Assembly: GCA_010094045.1 (NCBI GenBank)
Contig: ML986629.1
Location: forward strand, 1 to 64,000
Origin: Lojkania enalia
Lineage: Eukaryota > Ascomycota > Dothideomycetes > Pleosporales
DNA length: 64,000 nucleotides
Direction: 5' to 3'
Position 1 is the stretch's first letter. Each line of letters opens with the position of its first letter. Of the stretch, positions 1 to 11,812 are shown in pieces. The notes beneath the pieces are model-generated. The model was not told where the DNA came from. It made no database searches and was given only the letters and a program-made list of their open reading frames with translations. The position numbers and the translations under genes are program-made.

Positions 1-691
1 AAAAAAAAAAAGGGACAGCAAAAAAAGGACAATAGCCATTATCCCGATATTTTCCACCATAATCATCATTCCCGATAGGCGAGACATGACATGGTTCATT
101 GAGCTACGAGCACGGCCCATCGATGAAGGGCGGACTTCGGAAAATACATTCGCTCAAGTCAAAAGAATGTTATTACAATAGCTACTACATTCTACGTTCT
201 GGGTATCTCCCAACAATAGCTTTGCCCCGTGCACCCTCTTCCAAGAATATTGCTTTTTTGCCCCAACGTCCGTGCCCTCCTTTTAGAGCCTGTCTTCGGA
301 CCGCTTGAGGATTCTTCCACCTTCGCCCACCGTGCGTTTCGGTTCCCCAAAGCCCACCTCTTCACCTCCGAAGTCCAGAATCTTGAGCCCCACGCCGCGA
401 TTTGCCGTGATACTTCTACTACTAGAGTGTTACGCCAATACGCCGTTCCGTTCCAAATATACCCTGTATGCACCTGAGTGCCCAACACCTCCCAGTAGCC
501 CCATTAAGGTTGAGTGACCGACGAGCCAGAAGTGTGTTATACTGGTATTCCATACTGCGTCTGGCGGCCTCATAACGAATGCTGACGAATGGGCTGAAGA
601 CTCCCGATGCAAATGCAGGATGTCCAAAACGGGAGATGTGTAACTTACTGGAACAGTGACGCACATAATAGAGGTGACAGATTACAGTCTA
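1..691. other. Gene-free left edge
   Basis: The window opens on a run of 11 A. The only open frames are short, overlap one another on both strands and show no domain or splice structure. This is probably the 3' flank of the bHLH gene that ends at 692 plus intergenic DNA. No gene is supported. Confidence 0.5.
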
Positions 692-2083
692 TCAACCATC
701 GGGCATTCTTAAAAGACTACGAAAATGATTGTTGTCATCCAGTAGCTTATCTAAGAAGTTGGCGGCTTCCATGAGTACGCTGCTCTTGCTTAAACCTCCA
801 TGGCGGATCTCTGGAACAAGGTCATGTAGGTCGTCAAAACCTCGCTTGATAAGATTCCTTCTCTTTTGTTCGGAAAGGATGTGATTATTCCTTTTTTGTT
901 CTTCTGTTAGGTTTTCTCTCTTCTGGCCTGCTGATGAGAGGCGTTTCTTCTTGCCTACGTTCTCGTCGAGAGATGCTTTGCGGCCTTTGCCGGATCTACC
1001 CGATGTATTCTTTTGTGGCAAAGTCAGAGGCTTCTCAACGTTTACCGCTGCCGGGTTCTTCCCTTTACGCCTTTTTTTGGCAGGTCGTTCCCCTGTAATA
1101 TCCTCGTCCGAACTGCCCCCCTCAGATCGCTCATCCTCGTCGCTATGTAGTTCTACAAGGCCTATAGGGAAGTCGAGCTGAGACGAGGAAACTGGTGGCT
1201 TGGCACTGTCGGGGCTTGGCATGGCGGGCTTTTCAAGAGGCACGACCTGGTGGCGAAGACCCTGCATAAGTCGGTGAGTAACAGCTTCTTCGGTATTGTG
1301 GGACGAAGATACGTTATATCCGTTAGGGTGAAAGGCGCTGTCGGTTCCATATGTGTATGCCCTCTTCAATTGGAGTCGATGCCTGTCAAGCTCGGGATTT
1401 GGTTGATGTTGGAGCTGGCTCAATTGGGCGGCGACAGCGGCATCGATGGAGCCATTCTCGGAGTGGTTGGGGAGGAGGGCCGCCAACTGCTCGTCTATTA
1501 AGCCGTGCGGGGTGGACACTAAAGGCATGTTGTGAAACCTATGGGGACTGTTTAGATCAACGCTTGAAGAGGGCAGTCCAGGCACGCTGAAGGATCTGCT
1601 GTTCGTGTGGGTGGCGTGAGCATTGTTGAACAGCGTGCTCGCGGCCTGCAAATCGTCTTGCGTGTGTGAGAGGTGCGGGGCTGGGAGAGGGTCTTGCGCG
1701 AATGGCAGATCGGTGTGAAAGCCATGGTGGAGTTGAGCCTGGTTTGGTATTGTAGATACCCCGTGCACTGCAGCCGGAGGTATTGGGAACTCCCAGGCAA
1801 ACTCTTCCAGTCCAGTCTTTTCGTTTGCGTCCGTCGAGGCCGGGAAGGCCGGAGCATCGGACAGGAAAGGGTCGGTGTTGGAGAAGAAATTGGCAAGCGA
1901 CTGGGACTCGTCCTCGTTCAACAGCGACGGCCCGCCGTTGGCAAAGTTGTTATTGGGCGGAGGCTCGAAGAAGTCGCCTGTGAATGTGTCTAAGGTCCAC
2001 TTGATTAGTGGAAACTGCATCAAGGCTGCCTTCAGGCCCAAACACAACTTACAGCCAAACGGCGGAGGGTCCCTCGAGTCCAT
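692..2083 (-). CDS. bHLH transcription factor
   Basis: A basic helix-loop-helix DNA-binding protein, expected in the nucleus as a dimer on E-box-like sites. The bHLH region is the last ~65 residues: a basic stretch (NNHILSEQKRRNLIKRGFDD), helix 1, a short loop around HGGLSKSSV, and helix 2 (LMEAANFLDKLLDDN). It follows a long Lys/Arg-rich, disordered segment (SGRSGKGRKAS, PAKKRRKGK) that looks like a nuclear localisation signal. The N-terminal ~300 residues are low complexity, rich in Ser, Pro, His and Gln. I start at the first ATG, 2083 (MDSRDPPPFG). A longer frame to 2134 has no ATG. An in-frame 63-nt intron is likely at 1990-2052: donor GTAAGT, branch CTAAT 14 nt before TTAG. The spliced product is about 442 aa; unspliced it also stays open. 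The target genes cannot be told from sequence. Confidence 0.85.
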   Translation of the reverse strand: MDSRDPPPFGCKLCLGLKAALMQFPLIKWTLDTFTGDFFEPPPNNNFANGGPSLLNEDESQSLANFFSNTDPFLSDAPAFPASTDANEKTGLEEFAWEFPIPPAAVHGVSTIPNQAQLHHGFHTDLPFAQDPLPAPHLSHTQDDLQAASTLFNNAHATHTNSRSFSVPGLPSSSVDLNSPHRFHNMPLVSTPHGLIDEQLAALLPNHSENGSIDAAVAAQLSQLQHQPNPELDRHRLQLKRAYTYGTDSAFHPNGYNVSSSHNTEEAVTHRLMQGLRHQVVPLEKPAMPSPDSAKPPVSSSQLDFPIGLVELHSDEDERSEGGSSDEDITGERPAKKRRKGKNPAAVNVEKPLTLPQKNTSGRSGKGRKASLDENVGKKKRLSSAGQKRENLTEEQKRNNHILSEQKRRNLIKRGFDDLHDLVPEIRHGGLSKSSVLMEAANFLDKLLDDNNHFRSLLRMPDG

Positions 2084-3455
2084 GGCCAGTAGCCGTGAAC
2101 GCGAGAGGCCTCTGGCAGCAGCAGCACCCGCCAACCCCAGAGACGCGACTACAGCAAGCGCCTCCAGCGTGTCAATGTAATGAGGGGGGTATGTGGTAGC
2201 GAGGTCTCGCCGTCTCTTGCGCGGGATGTCGCGAGCACCTCATGGGCCACGCCAGCTGAACAGTGACGCCGTACGCGGTATTGGATGCTGGCCGCTTGCC
2301 CTCTGCCGCGGATGGATGGCCGGCTGTCAGACCGCTGGCGAGAGCGGCGGCGGCGGTGAGGGCGGCGATGGGGTGCAGCGGGGGAGGGCGCGATTCGCAC
2401 AATGGCACGCGGACAGGTGCGGTCTGCGGTTGAGCTCTGGGCAGTTAGCAGGCGGCGGGCCAGGCGTGGTGGGCAGTTCCGCTTGCAGCCTGAGCGATGG
2501 GTTGCAGGCGAAAAGGCGGCTGGTGACCTGGTAGCAAGGTAGAGACGTCGAACGCTCGGAATCAAAACAAAACACTGGTGATCGACGCGAGGAGGGGAGC
2601 GTCCAGTATATGCGCGTCCCAAGCAGCATTTCCTGTTGAGCGGCATCACATGCCAGGAAAGCATCTCCGACGCGATACCAGGCGGGCGGCAGCACAGCGA
2701 GGCCTGCAGGCAGGCCTCGCCCACGCCCACACGCCCATAGACGCCGGCCGCCCGCAGCCCGTAGCCCAGCCGCAGCCCAACCACAGCCCCAGGCTGCTCC
2801 AGCTGTGGCGTCACCGCCAAGAGGCGCGCCCGCCCCATGGCCGACATTCACTCCCCCACATGTTTATTTCGACTTCACTTGGGTCAGTCACCCGCCCCCA
2901 GCTACAAGGCACCTTGAGCCGTGACGCTGAGCCGCCGGTTCACTACCACGACACGGCCACGACACCACCACCACGACTCCCCTTCTCCGTCTGCAGCTTG
3001 CCCAGCCTTCTCCTCCTGGAACCGCCTGCCTCGTCTTGTCTACTCTAGACGCGGACGCCGCCCGAATGCCACCCACCTACTCGGGCATCTGCAGCCGGGG
3101 CGCGCTGCTGCTCCCTTTCATCTCTTGCGGGCCCCTGCGTGCGAGCAAAACGGAAGCTCGTCCGTTCCTGCTGATCAGCCTCGCGGGGCGCTTCATCAAC
3201 TCCTAGCCCTACGTGTGTGCATTTGCGCAAATCCCGCGGCACAGCTTCCCCTCCAGCCTAGGCCGTGTTCAGACGACCGATTGCCTGGCCCGAACCTCGG
3301 CTGCAACTCGGCCCCCTGCTCACCCCAGACTGACTCCGCAATCCTTCAGCCGCCAGCCGCCAGCCACCACTGCTACTCGTACCGTTGCCGTTGCACACTA
3401 TTAGCTCTCCCGTTGTTGATCCGCTGCCCGCAGCTGGTTTGCTCGTTGTCTCAAT
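2084..3455. promoter_or_regulatory. Shared GC-rich divergent promoter region
   Basis: About 1.37 kb separates the start codons of the bHLH gene (-) and the TMEM135-like gene (+). The stretch is GC-rich, with C/A-rich and CCACCACCACGAC-like tracts near 2940-2980 on the + strand. Overlapping open frames on both strands are of low complexity and look like composition artefacts. I see no separate gene. The long leader suggests upstream regulatory sequence or long 5'UTRs. Confidence 0.4.
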
Positions 3456-5074
3456 ATGGCTGATTTGCATCACCGCCGTGCCGCCGTACGCCTACGACTT
3501 GCGAAGCCGTAAGTGCCATTCAGGCCATCCATCCGCCGTGGACAAAAACGTCTGCTTCCTCTTGAACACGCCGTCAAACTGACTCGCCCAGACTCGCTAC
3601 AGCGTACTTGCTAGGTTTGCTATCTAGTGTAGGCCCACGGTTGACCAAGGTGCTATTACTGTTCTTCAAGAGGAAGCTAAGGCTCCACGCTGCTTGGCTA
3701 CAACTATGTAGCATTCTGCATCAGGCCGTTGCACTGCATAGGTTCCCAACGTTTTGTGGCGTCTTGATCGGCGGCTCTACGTTATTCCAGCTCCCCATTG
3801 CCAGACTAATCCTCTCTGTCTCTAAACTGGCACAACTAGCCCCGATTCCGCCCGACTTGTCTAGGCTGCTGACAAGATTCCTTGCTGCCCTAATATCTGC
3901 ATCTATTTCCTTTCGTTTACTAAACCATGCTTCATCTATGGCCAGGAAGAACAAAGTCTCCGTATCACAGCCGCAAACACACCTTGATGTCTGCGTCCCA
4001 GGACCATTCGATGACCCGCCAGAAAAGTCGTCTCTCGAACTAGAAACTTCAATTCTCCAGGAGAAGTCTCTTTCGAGGGCCGATCTTGCGGGGAGAACAA
4101 TAGACCTGAGTCTGTTTGCAGCCATTCGAGCACTGGACGTCATTCTAGGCAGTTTATGGGATCGTTTGACAACCGCAAGCAACTCGGCAAGACTCCACGC
4201 GATATCCAAAAGTACTCCTCCCATCCTGTTCTGCTTCTCTGCTGCCACAATCATGCACGCTTGGTTTTACAGCCCGTCTCGTTTACCGACGACGTATAAT
4301 CATTGGATCTCCACAGCTGCAGAGCTTGATCGGCGTCTTGTACTCGCTCTTCGGCACGCGCGGTATGGCACGTGGATTTACGGGAAGGATACAGGCATGG
4401 CTCCGCTCCTCGGTTCCATGTGTCGAGACTATGGCCTACCGGAGTCCTACGGAGACCCCGCGAAAACATGCCCTGTGCCGTGCGAGCTCGTTCACATGGG
4501 CTATGGCAAGAGTTGTGAGAAGCATGCTTTAATTCGATTCGGTCGAGGGTGGCTTTTTGCTGCTAAGATGTATGCACCTCTACAGATGTTCGTCTTGGCA
4601 AGGAATGCTAGAGCCCGACGACGACCGGGAAATTTAATGAGAATCAGCTGGGATGATATCCTGCGTGCAAGCTTTGATGCAACACGCAGTTCTGCATTTC
4701 TTGGAGCATTCGTTGCATTCTTCTATTATGGCGTATGCCTTTCCCGAACACGTCTTGGCCCAAAGCTTTTCTCTCGAAAATCCATTACCCCGCAGATGTG
4801 GGATTCCGGGCTTTGCATCTTAGGGGGGTGTTTATTTTGTGGCTGGAGTATCCTACTCGAACACCCGAAAAAGCGACTTGAGATTCTATTTTTCGTACTT
4901 CCCCGTGCCGCGGCCACTTGGTTCCCTCGCCGTTATTTGCCCGAGCATCGCTGGAAGGAACACTTCGCGTTCACGTTGAGTGCTGCTATCGTACTCACAG
5001 CTGCTCAAGAGGCACCAAAACGCGTCCGAGGAGTTTTTGGGAAAATCCTCCATAGTATATTGAAGATAGACTAG
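3456..5074 (+). CDS. TMEM135-like multi-pass membrane protein
   Basis: An integral membrane protein of the fungal TMEM135-like family, whose animal member is linked to peroxisomes and mitochondrial dynamics. The function in fungi is not settled. Exon 1 is 3456-3508 (ATG in MADLHHRRAAV). The intron is 3509-3591 (GTAAGT, branch ACTGAC, CCCAG). Exon 2 is 3592-5074, giving 511 aa. Two Cys-rich signatures of the family are visible in the middle (MCRDYGLPESYGDP.KTCPVPCELVH and GKSCEKHALIRFGRGW). Several hydrophobic segments follow, including one at FLGAFVAFFYYGVCL, one at GLCILGGCLFCGWSILL, and the conserved LEILFFVLPRAAATWFPRRY near the end. Without the intron the first ATG would be lost, because exon 2 opens with no in-frame ATG before residues conserved in the family. 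Confidence 0.85.
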
Positions 5075-5325
5075 AAATGCGACGGCTTGTTCACCAGTGT
5101 GCGCAAATATTACAGCTGCGTTAAGCTACCTAAGGCGAGTTGCTACGAGTAAACGAACCTTTCATCTAGCGTAAATTTCATCGCTAATATCTACAAGGCC
5201 CAATATGTGGATCGCGCCTAAATAAATCTCCATAAGAAACGTTGACCACTATGTTCATAAGACGACTCCTCCGGTGCTCATATTCACGTCAAATAAAAGA
5301 AATCCTGTCTTCGGACAAAGCCAAG

Positions 5326-7024
5326 TTACCCTTCATATACGCGATCCCATAGCGGGCTTCGTGTCCGTTTATGTCTAGTACTGTTTCTCAGTGGCCATTC
5401 CGTCCTCGACTTCTGCAGTTCTGGGTATCTCGAAAGGCTTGTGTGGCCCCCATACAAACCATCTTCAACGTCGATATACGTGTTGTGATGATATTCCGGA
5501 CCATAGTCTTCTACATAACTATGATTACTCCTAAAAGGATTATTCTGGTGTTGTTCTTCGATTGGAGACACGTACGGCGAGACCGTTTCGGAGGAGTGGT
5601 TGCCCGATCGAGACGAAGTGCTGCTCTCGCCCATTGTCTGGCGCAACAAAGTCTGAGATGCGGCTTGTGCGGCTGGGCTCTGTTCACCTGGACTGGCCAC
5701 CGGCTTTCTTTTGATTTTCGCAGCAGCCGGCAAAGGTGGGACGACTGAGGTTGACCAAGTCGGACTCTTCCCTTGAGGGCTTTGTCGAGGCAAGACAGGG
5801 GACTCCATCTCGTCAGGTTCTGAAACCTCAGCAACAGAATGCAGACTAGTATAGCTCGTTCTCCTACCCCGTGCGCGGTTCGAGCTATGTGTATGAAACA
5901 GTGCAGGTGCCATAACTAGCCCCTGAACATTTCCAGTCTGGTATCCGCTTGCCATTTGGCTATCATTCATCGTATGGTTGTTAAGAGGCTCGATAACATC
6001 GTCGTCCCAATTCATGTTACTTAGATCGTAGAGAGAATTATTAGAATCGCGTAACGGACGACGCTCGCCTGAGCTATCGCCCTGCTTTTCTTGGAAGGCA
6101 AATCGAGGTATGAAACCTGGAGACGATGGAGGGACTGAACCATCTACGCTTTTACGACGGCGACGGCGTAGGAAGACGCATAGGCCGAAAAGTAGTGCGG
6201 CAGAACCGAGAACAGAAAATGGTACTCCGATACCAATGCCGATCTTTTGCTGTCGAGAGAGACCTGAACTGTTCGAAGCCACGGTCGGCGCAGCGGGCAT
6301 TGTGCTGGAGGGAGTGCCGCTGGGCGCTGCAAGTCTTGTGGACATTGAACTTGGGGATGACGGAAATGCTGTAGATTCTATCGAATCCGATGAACCAGAA
6401 TGCTGAGAAGTTGGGGGACTCTCAATCACGCTCTTCGTTAACGCTTGGCTTGTTTCAACCACACTTGTCTCTTCGACCTGACTTGTCTCTACTCTGCTCG
6501 TCTCTTGAACTTGGCTTGTCTCCATGCCGCTAGTCTCTACTGGCCCGTTCGTCGCTGATACGACAACTGACGAGCCTAAGCCATCCGATATAGTCATAGA
6601 GGGGTCTGCAGAGGCTATAGAGGAGAGTATCGGAGGTGGAGCCGCGGTCTCAGGCCCGAATTGCTCTATCAGATAGCTCTGAATGTCCCACGGTAGTTCG
6701 TTAAACCATTCCGGCCTCCTATCGTCAAGAAATTCTCTCCAAAGTATACTAGATACAGCTGGTACATTGGTCGCTGCGATTTGCCGAATGGATTCGGGTA
6801 CTGCAGTGAGGAGAACTTGAGCGAGGGATATACTAGAGAGGAGATTTAGCTTAGCAGATTTTCCAGATCATGGAGGACACTCACGCATCAGGACTCTGCC
6901 TTTTTTCCAGCATAGCACTAGCACTCTCTACACTCGGCGCCGGCGTGACGACGACGGAAGGAGCTTGCAAAACGGCTCCCTGTCCACCCACGACCGCCAC
7001 CACGAGCACGCTAAACGAATGCAT
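5326..7024 (-). CDS. Mid2-like secreted single-pass membrane protein
   Basis: A type I membrane protein of the fungal Mid2-like layout, likely at the cell surface. Exon 1 is 7024-6885: a signal peptide (MHSFSVLVVAVVGGQGA) and a Lys-Arg site (LEKRQSPDA) that could be cut by a Kex2-type protease. Intron 6833-6884 (52 nt, GTGAGT...CTAG). Exon 2 is 6832-5326, giving 548 aa. The order is: a small globular part (SISLAQVLLTAVPESIRQ ... WFNELPWDIQSYLIEQFG), a Ser/Thr-rich stalk with repeated V-E-T-S-Q/E-V units, one membrane helix (KIGIGIGVPFSVLGSAALLFGLCVFL) followed by RRRRRK, and a long disordered Ser/Pro-rich cytosolic tail. This layout resembles cell-wall stress sensors, but there is no WSC or other named sensor domain, so a sensing role is inference. 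Confidence 0.8.
6420..6545 (-). repeat. Short coding repeat in Ser/Thr stalk
   Basis: Inside the Mid2-like gene the minus strand carries imperfect tandem units that encode ETSQV/VETSQ-type hexa- to heptapeptides. This is the O-glycosylation-type stalk of the protein and may vary in copy number between strains. Confidence 0.55.
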
Positions 7025-8060
7025 TGTTTTCAACGAAAAGCGAAGGACGGATAAATAACAAAAGAAAGAACAAAAATTGCACGACGTTTTGGATGTACGA
7101 TTTTCTCAGTTGCTATGAGGATTTCATGTCGAATGGGAGGTTGTGCTGCCAGCAAAAGTGTCCTGCAGAAGGCCACGCCATTCTTTTTATCATGAATGGC
7201 AAACTCGCGGATCGACATGCCATTCTAGCCACAGCCTCCTTTGAATCGAGAAATTCCATCTGCAAATCGCATGCGAAGGGTCGCCGATCAGGGTCCAAAA
7301 AACCTGTATCCTACCACATGGGTAGTTGCAGATTCGCCATGCACTAGCCACACGTCGGACCAGGATGTCGGAATCCAGTAGGCGTGATTGGATGTTGATG
7401 AAGTGTGGCAAATGTGGCGGTGCTGGCGGTGATGCTCGGACCTGTTGGTTGCCGCTTCGGTTACCAAAAGCGAGGGGGAAAGTCAACGTCTAGATTCCTA
7501 GAGACTTGGCATACGTGTGTACTACACATCATCGTCTTTTCTAATTGGCAGGTATATTTGGATATTGAGATACCCGTCGAATGGGAACAATGGGAGAAAA
7601 TAGAGAGACGATCTTTGCTTTTAAGAGTATCGCTAGGTTGCCGGATACGTTAAAACAAAACGGTGCACTGGTAGCTCCGAGCCGGAATTTGGCCTCGTGG
7701 AGTTCCGGTACGTTCTCCATCCGGTGCTCCTGCGTTTGAAGATTCAGCAATATTCGTCCCTAATCGCTTTTTCTTCCCTCGATTTATCTAAAGACAATGC
7801 GATTGAGTCCCAAGTTCAACCAATAGGGTAAGGGAAGAGTATAAACAAGTAAAACGATACCAATGCCATTTAGAGGGAACCTCGAACATGATCGCATCCC
7901 CTTCGCCGGATGTCGAACTGACACAACTTACTTCACGACCTTCCAATAGACTCAGATTAGCCGGATCATTATGCAGCATTTACGTTGGACCAAAAAAATA
8001 CAAATATTTTCAAGAAACTACTTAAAACATCTCAAGCTCCAAAGCTCTTGCTCCTCCACG
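7025..8060. other. Intergenic, no gene seen
   Basis: About 1 kb between the start of the Mid2-like gene (reads left) and the end of the GH5-like gene (also reads left). It is AT-leaning with only short overlapping open frames and no recognisable domain, RNA or repeat. It probably holds the Mid2-like promoter and the GH5-like 3'UTR. Confidence 0.45.
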
Positions 8061-10213
8061 TCATGTCGCCTGTCCCGTAGCAATAGGCCCATCGCTGGGA
8101 ATACTCACCCTCACGGGGACATCCCACACCTTATTCGGCCCGCCCTCCTGGCCCTTCGGTCCCCTGTTACTCGGGCTCCTCCCCCGCGCCCTAGCCCCAG
8201 GTCCAAAGCCCTTTTTCTTTTGGCCCGGGTAGTCGCATCGGCCGTAGCTATTGCAATACCCCGTTTTACACTTATTGCTTGACTTGCACTTCATGCCCAG
8301 ACAACCCTCTGTACAGATTTTGCAGACTCCCCAGTCGCAGAACTCGTCTGCGGAGCAGTGCATGGCGCTCTGGCAGGGGCTGCCGCGCGGAGTCAGCGTG
8401 CAGATGTTTCGCATCCGGAAGGGGTTTGCGGTGTCGAGTTCGCATTGCTCATTGGGGTCGGCCTGGAAGATGGATTTGCGCTTGCGTTTAGGCGCTTTGG
8501 AGGCTCGGGGTAGGCATTGCTGGCAGAGGCCGTCCTCGCATCGGAGATGCGATTGGCAGATGGCTTTCGAGTTGCATTCGTCGCCCATCTTGCCCGGCTG
8601 CTTCTCCGCGGGTGCCTGGCAGACCGAGTTCTTACACATAAGGTCCGGTGCGCAGCCATCTGGGGAGTCGCACAGATAGCCGTGGCACCCGAATGTGCAG
8701 TATGACTGTTCAGGTGTGAATGGGTTGAGGGGGAGTTCGGTGGCGTTTGTAAGCGCTGGAGGTCCCGCGAGGTACTTTGACCAGTCGAAGTTGCTGCGGG
8801 AGGTGTATGCACGTTTCAACGCGTCGGCGAGGGCGCCAATAGCGAAGATGGGGGAACGGAGGATGCTGACGCGGGAGCTTGTACCTTCGTCCTTTGTAGT
8901 TAGGTGGGAGTATATCTGAGGATTTTTATTAGTGAGATGGAAGGCGTAAGAGAAAGGGAAAGGAGAAACTATGTACCCAGGGTATCCCACGGAAGTTCAG
9001 GGCGTTCCCTTGATCCCAGATTGCGCCTTTCTTGTAGGCCAGACCCATTTTATTATGCACATACGCCAGCTCCTCCACTAGCAGCAATTTCTTGCCCAAC
9101 GCGCGAGCGGTGAGCGTATTGCCCGGGAGGAACATATTCGCCCAGGGAGTCCCGGCTGTGGCGTCCTCCTTAGCCGTGTAGTAACCATGGACACTGATTA
9201 CATCGACAGCCGGGCAGTCGAAAGCGCAGTCTGGAAAATTTTCAAATCCATCGGGGCTTTGGGAGCCGGAGATGCCGCCTGTGATGACGGCGATGTTGTG
9301 TTTTCCGAGGCCGATGGTGTCTTTGAGATGTGTAGCTATGTCGCAGAGCCAGGGCTCTCCTGCTACGATTGGAAAAATGCCTGACCATGGCTCATTTTGA
9401 ACATCAACGCCCTATCGAAAAGATTAGTTCTTGTAGAAACATTTGGCCGAATATAAAAACCACGTGACTGACCAATATGACCTCATTCAAAGTGCTCCAC
9501 GGCTTGCCCCCGAAGTTCTTGGAGGGATAGTGTTTGAAGAAAACGTCTAGGCGTGTCCTATATGTTTCACGAACTGTTTTAGTTAGTATAATCCTTATGA
9601 ATCAAGAGGTGGAAAATGCATACTGTCGAGGTTACTGTAGAAGTCTAGAAAAGCGCCATCAATCTTCTTGCAGTAGGCGTCACAGGGCACATTGTTTGAA
9701 CCCCGAAGTGCATGTGCATTGTGCGGTGCAACGATGACTTTAACTTTGCCTGACATATGGATTAGAATCGGAGGCTCAGGCGCAGGATGCGGAGCCTACC
9801 TTTTGAGATTCGGTGAATGGCAGCCAAGGTATCATCGAACCGATCTAGCATCGACCGATCGAATACGCCGATTTCAGGTTCAGGCTAGAAAACGTTAACG
9901 TGCAATATTGTACCATCATCATGATGTATCATACGTCTGGGTATTTTTCATCTCCCTGTACTATGCTTCATTAGAAACTTGATAGGATACAATTACCACA
10001 TAGGAACTTACTAAACAGCCGGATAACACGCGCATTACTCTTCACAATGGCTCGAATTACTTCATTCCTCTCCTTCGGCTCTAGAGACTGTAAACTAGGA
10101 TAATTGACGCCACCCCAAGAATGATGATCCGCTGTGATCCGTAAAGTCGCAGACGCATGCTCAGCTAGGGACGCCACTGATATCAGTGACGCAAGCACGT
10201 TTAAGAAATACAT
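8061..10213 (-). CDS. GH5-like glycoside hydrolase with Cys-rich C-terminus
   Basis: A secreted (beta/alpha)8-barrel glycosidase of the clan GH-A, GH5-like type found in fungi; the substrate is not determined. Seven exons on the minus strand: 10213-10012, 9960-9935, 9884-9800, 9749-9624, 9573-9473, 9411-8977 and 8915-8061. Introns are 50-61 nt and all are GT-AG, giving 609 aa. Residues 1-25 are a signal peptide (MYFLNVLASLISVASLAEHA). Early strand-helix motifs are WGGVNYPSLQ and ARVIRLF. The acid/base Glu is E187 in DVQNEPW, and the likely nucleophile is E293 in LLLVEELAY. From about C398 to residue 560 the protein carries many spaced cysteines in C-x(3)-C and C-x(5-6)-C pairs, then a basic, disordered tail. 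The frames join in phase at every junction, which supports the model. The Cys-rich region could bind carbohydrate or anchor the enzyme in the wall, but this is inference. Confidence 0.85.
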
Positions 10214-11128
10214 GGCGGCTGCGATCTGAAGTCCGGAGAGGCAACGGATGGCTTCCAAAACTTCGAGACGGTCATCGTCACGCTATAAAATGTTAACGAC
10301 ATCATCTGGACACGTGTAGATGGGCGCCCTATAGCCAGATCTACCTAAAGGACTGAGATGAAGGGCCTGTCGCTATGCTCTCGATATTGAGGCTGTTGGC
10401 ATATATTAATTGCCGCGGAGATCTAGCCAATCGAAGCGCGCTACAACGGTGGCATGGGTATCTATCTTCTCCAGGAACTCTAGAATGTGATATGATCTCG
10501 AAAACTTTAGAACCTAGGACTCGAGGAAAAGTTCTAGTTCTTCAAAGAAAACATTTACTAGTGCTTGTCACTATTTGTTTTCGAATGAGAGGTGGGTTTC
10601 CCTCTCGAAAGCCATTTCTACCGGGTAAGTTTGAGCGGCGACGCGGACCGAAGGCCGATGATTGGCTGATATTCTGAAACCCGGCCAAATGCGAAAGGAC
10701 GGTCGTCCCTGACCACCAAAACTAACTAGCTATGCAAAGACAGTGAGTGGTACCTGCCCGATGCTCAAAGTGGTGGCTCCGTAATCAAAGTAATTATATA
10801 ATATAAAATTATGACATTCTTCTATACATATAATAATGCGTTTAGAGCCATTGTGGCGTTGAAGCGCCTTTGATGGTGGGAATAGCTATTCATACGATCG
10901 TTCCCTATTTACTGCGGTCATGAAAGCTGAAACCGACATTTGTTTGGCCCAAGTAGCTTAGATGTCGCTTCAATCAACGCTATTCGGTAGGGTAGACTGA
11001 GAGTTTGGTCCTTGTAAACCTTCATCGCTGCCTGTGTCTGGCTCTTGAAGGCTTCATTGGCCTGCGCGTTTCCTGGTTGCATGTGCGATTTCCAAATTTT
11101 TAAAACTCGATAAACTTAATTATTGTCT
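10214..11128. other. Intergenic, AT-rich patch
   Basis: Upstream of the GH5-like gene and downstream of the AP-3 sigma gene. It has an AT-rich stretch around 10780-10840 (many TATA-like steps). A 100-codon open frame near 10375-10677 has no recognisable domain and no splice context. I see no supported gene. Confidence 0.4.
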
Positions 11129-11812
11129 TCATCGTCCGGCCCACACTCCATCCCCTCTCCCAAAGCCTCCGAGGCTTAAGCCGCCCTTGCCCTCGTTGAC
11201 AGGCCTCTTCGCAACTCGGCCTTGAGCTTTGACGCCCTCCACAACCTTATCAAGTTGGGTCTCCACAACCACACCGCCGACTATCATCTCCCCCAGAGTC
11301 GCATGTAGTGTTTCAAAGTTGAAGATTAGATCTAATTCACAAACATTCTCGAACAGGCCATCAAGGGCTTGCACGAAGACTTGGATGAGGTCGAGTAGCG
11401 CGAGGGGAGACTCAGTGGAAGTGGATATTATGATAAAGTATAGAGTAGCGTAGTGGCGGTAAGTGACTAGTGACGGCGTATCATTGTGAGGAGTTGTTGG
11501 GGCGGACGACTTGCTGCTGCTGGCGAGAAGAGGCGGGAGGCTGGTGCAGTCAGCTACTGCGAGGATATACATGCACGTATGTGCACGTGCGTACAGAAGC
11601 TTCATACGGGAGGAAGTTGCATGCCGAGTTCGGGCGGTTGGAGACGAGGGTGAATATCTCGGATATCAACCTCTGCTGAACGCTGGTTTCCTACGCATGG
11701 AATAAGCGCATGTCCTCTAAGACGTACCATATCCTGACAATACCAGCTGGGTATAGAACTTGGTGAGTCGCGGTTGGCCGGCGTTGTTGAACACAAGCAC
11801 GGCGTTGATCAT
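11129..11812 (-). CDS. APS3: AP-3 adaptor complex sigma subunit
   Basis: Small (sigma) subunit of the AP-3 coat, which sorts cargo from the Golgi or endosomes directly to the vacuole. Exons: 11812-11744, 11690-11608 and 11540-11129. Introns of 53 nt (GTATTG...CGTAG) and 67 nt (GTATGA...CCAG). The product is 187 aa. The N-terminus MINAVLVFNNAGQPRLTKFY and the joined TQL/ETSVQQRLISEIF are typical of the clathrin adaptor small-chain (longin-like) fold. Further in are YRHYATLYFI and the long helix LALLDLIQVFVQALDGLFENV. The C-terminal tail (GLSLGGFGRGDG) is Gly-rich. A loop of Ser, Pro and Thr after NFLPLPPLLA is the expected fungal insertion. It starts 179 bp from the divergent frataxin gene. 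Confidence 0.92.

Noticed and set aside
2149..3463. Long open frames on both strands in the GC-rich bHLH/TMEM135 spacer
   Set aside because: They are low complexity (Pro, Arg, Ala, Ser), overlap on opposite strands, and are expected by chance in GC-rich DNA. None has a domain or splice context.
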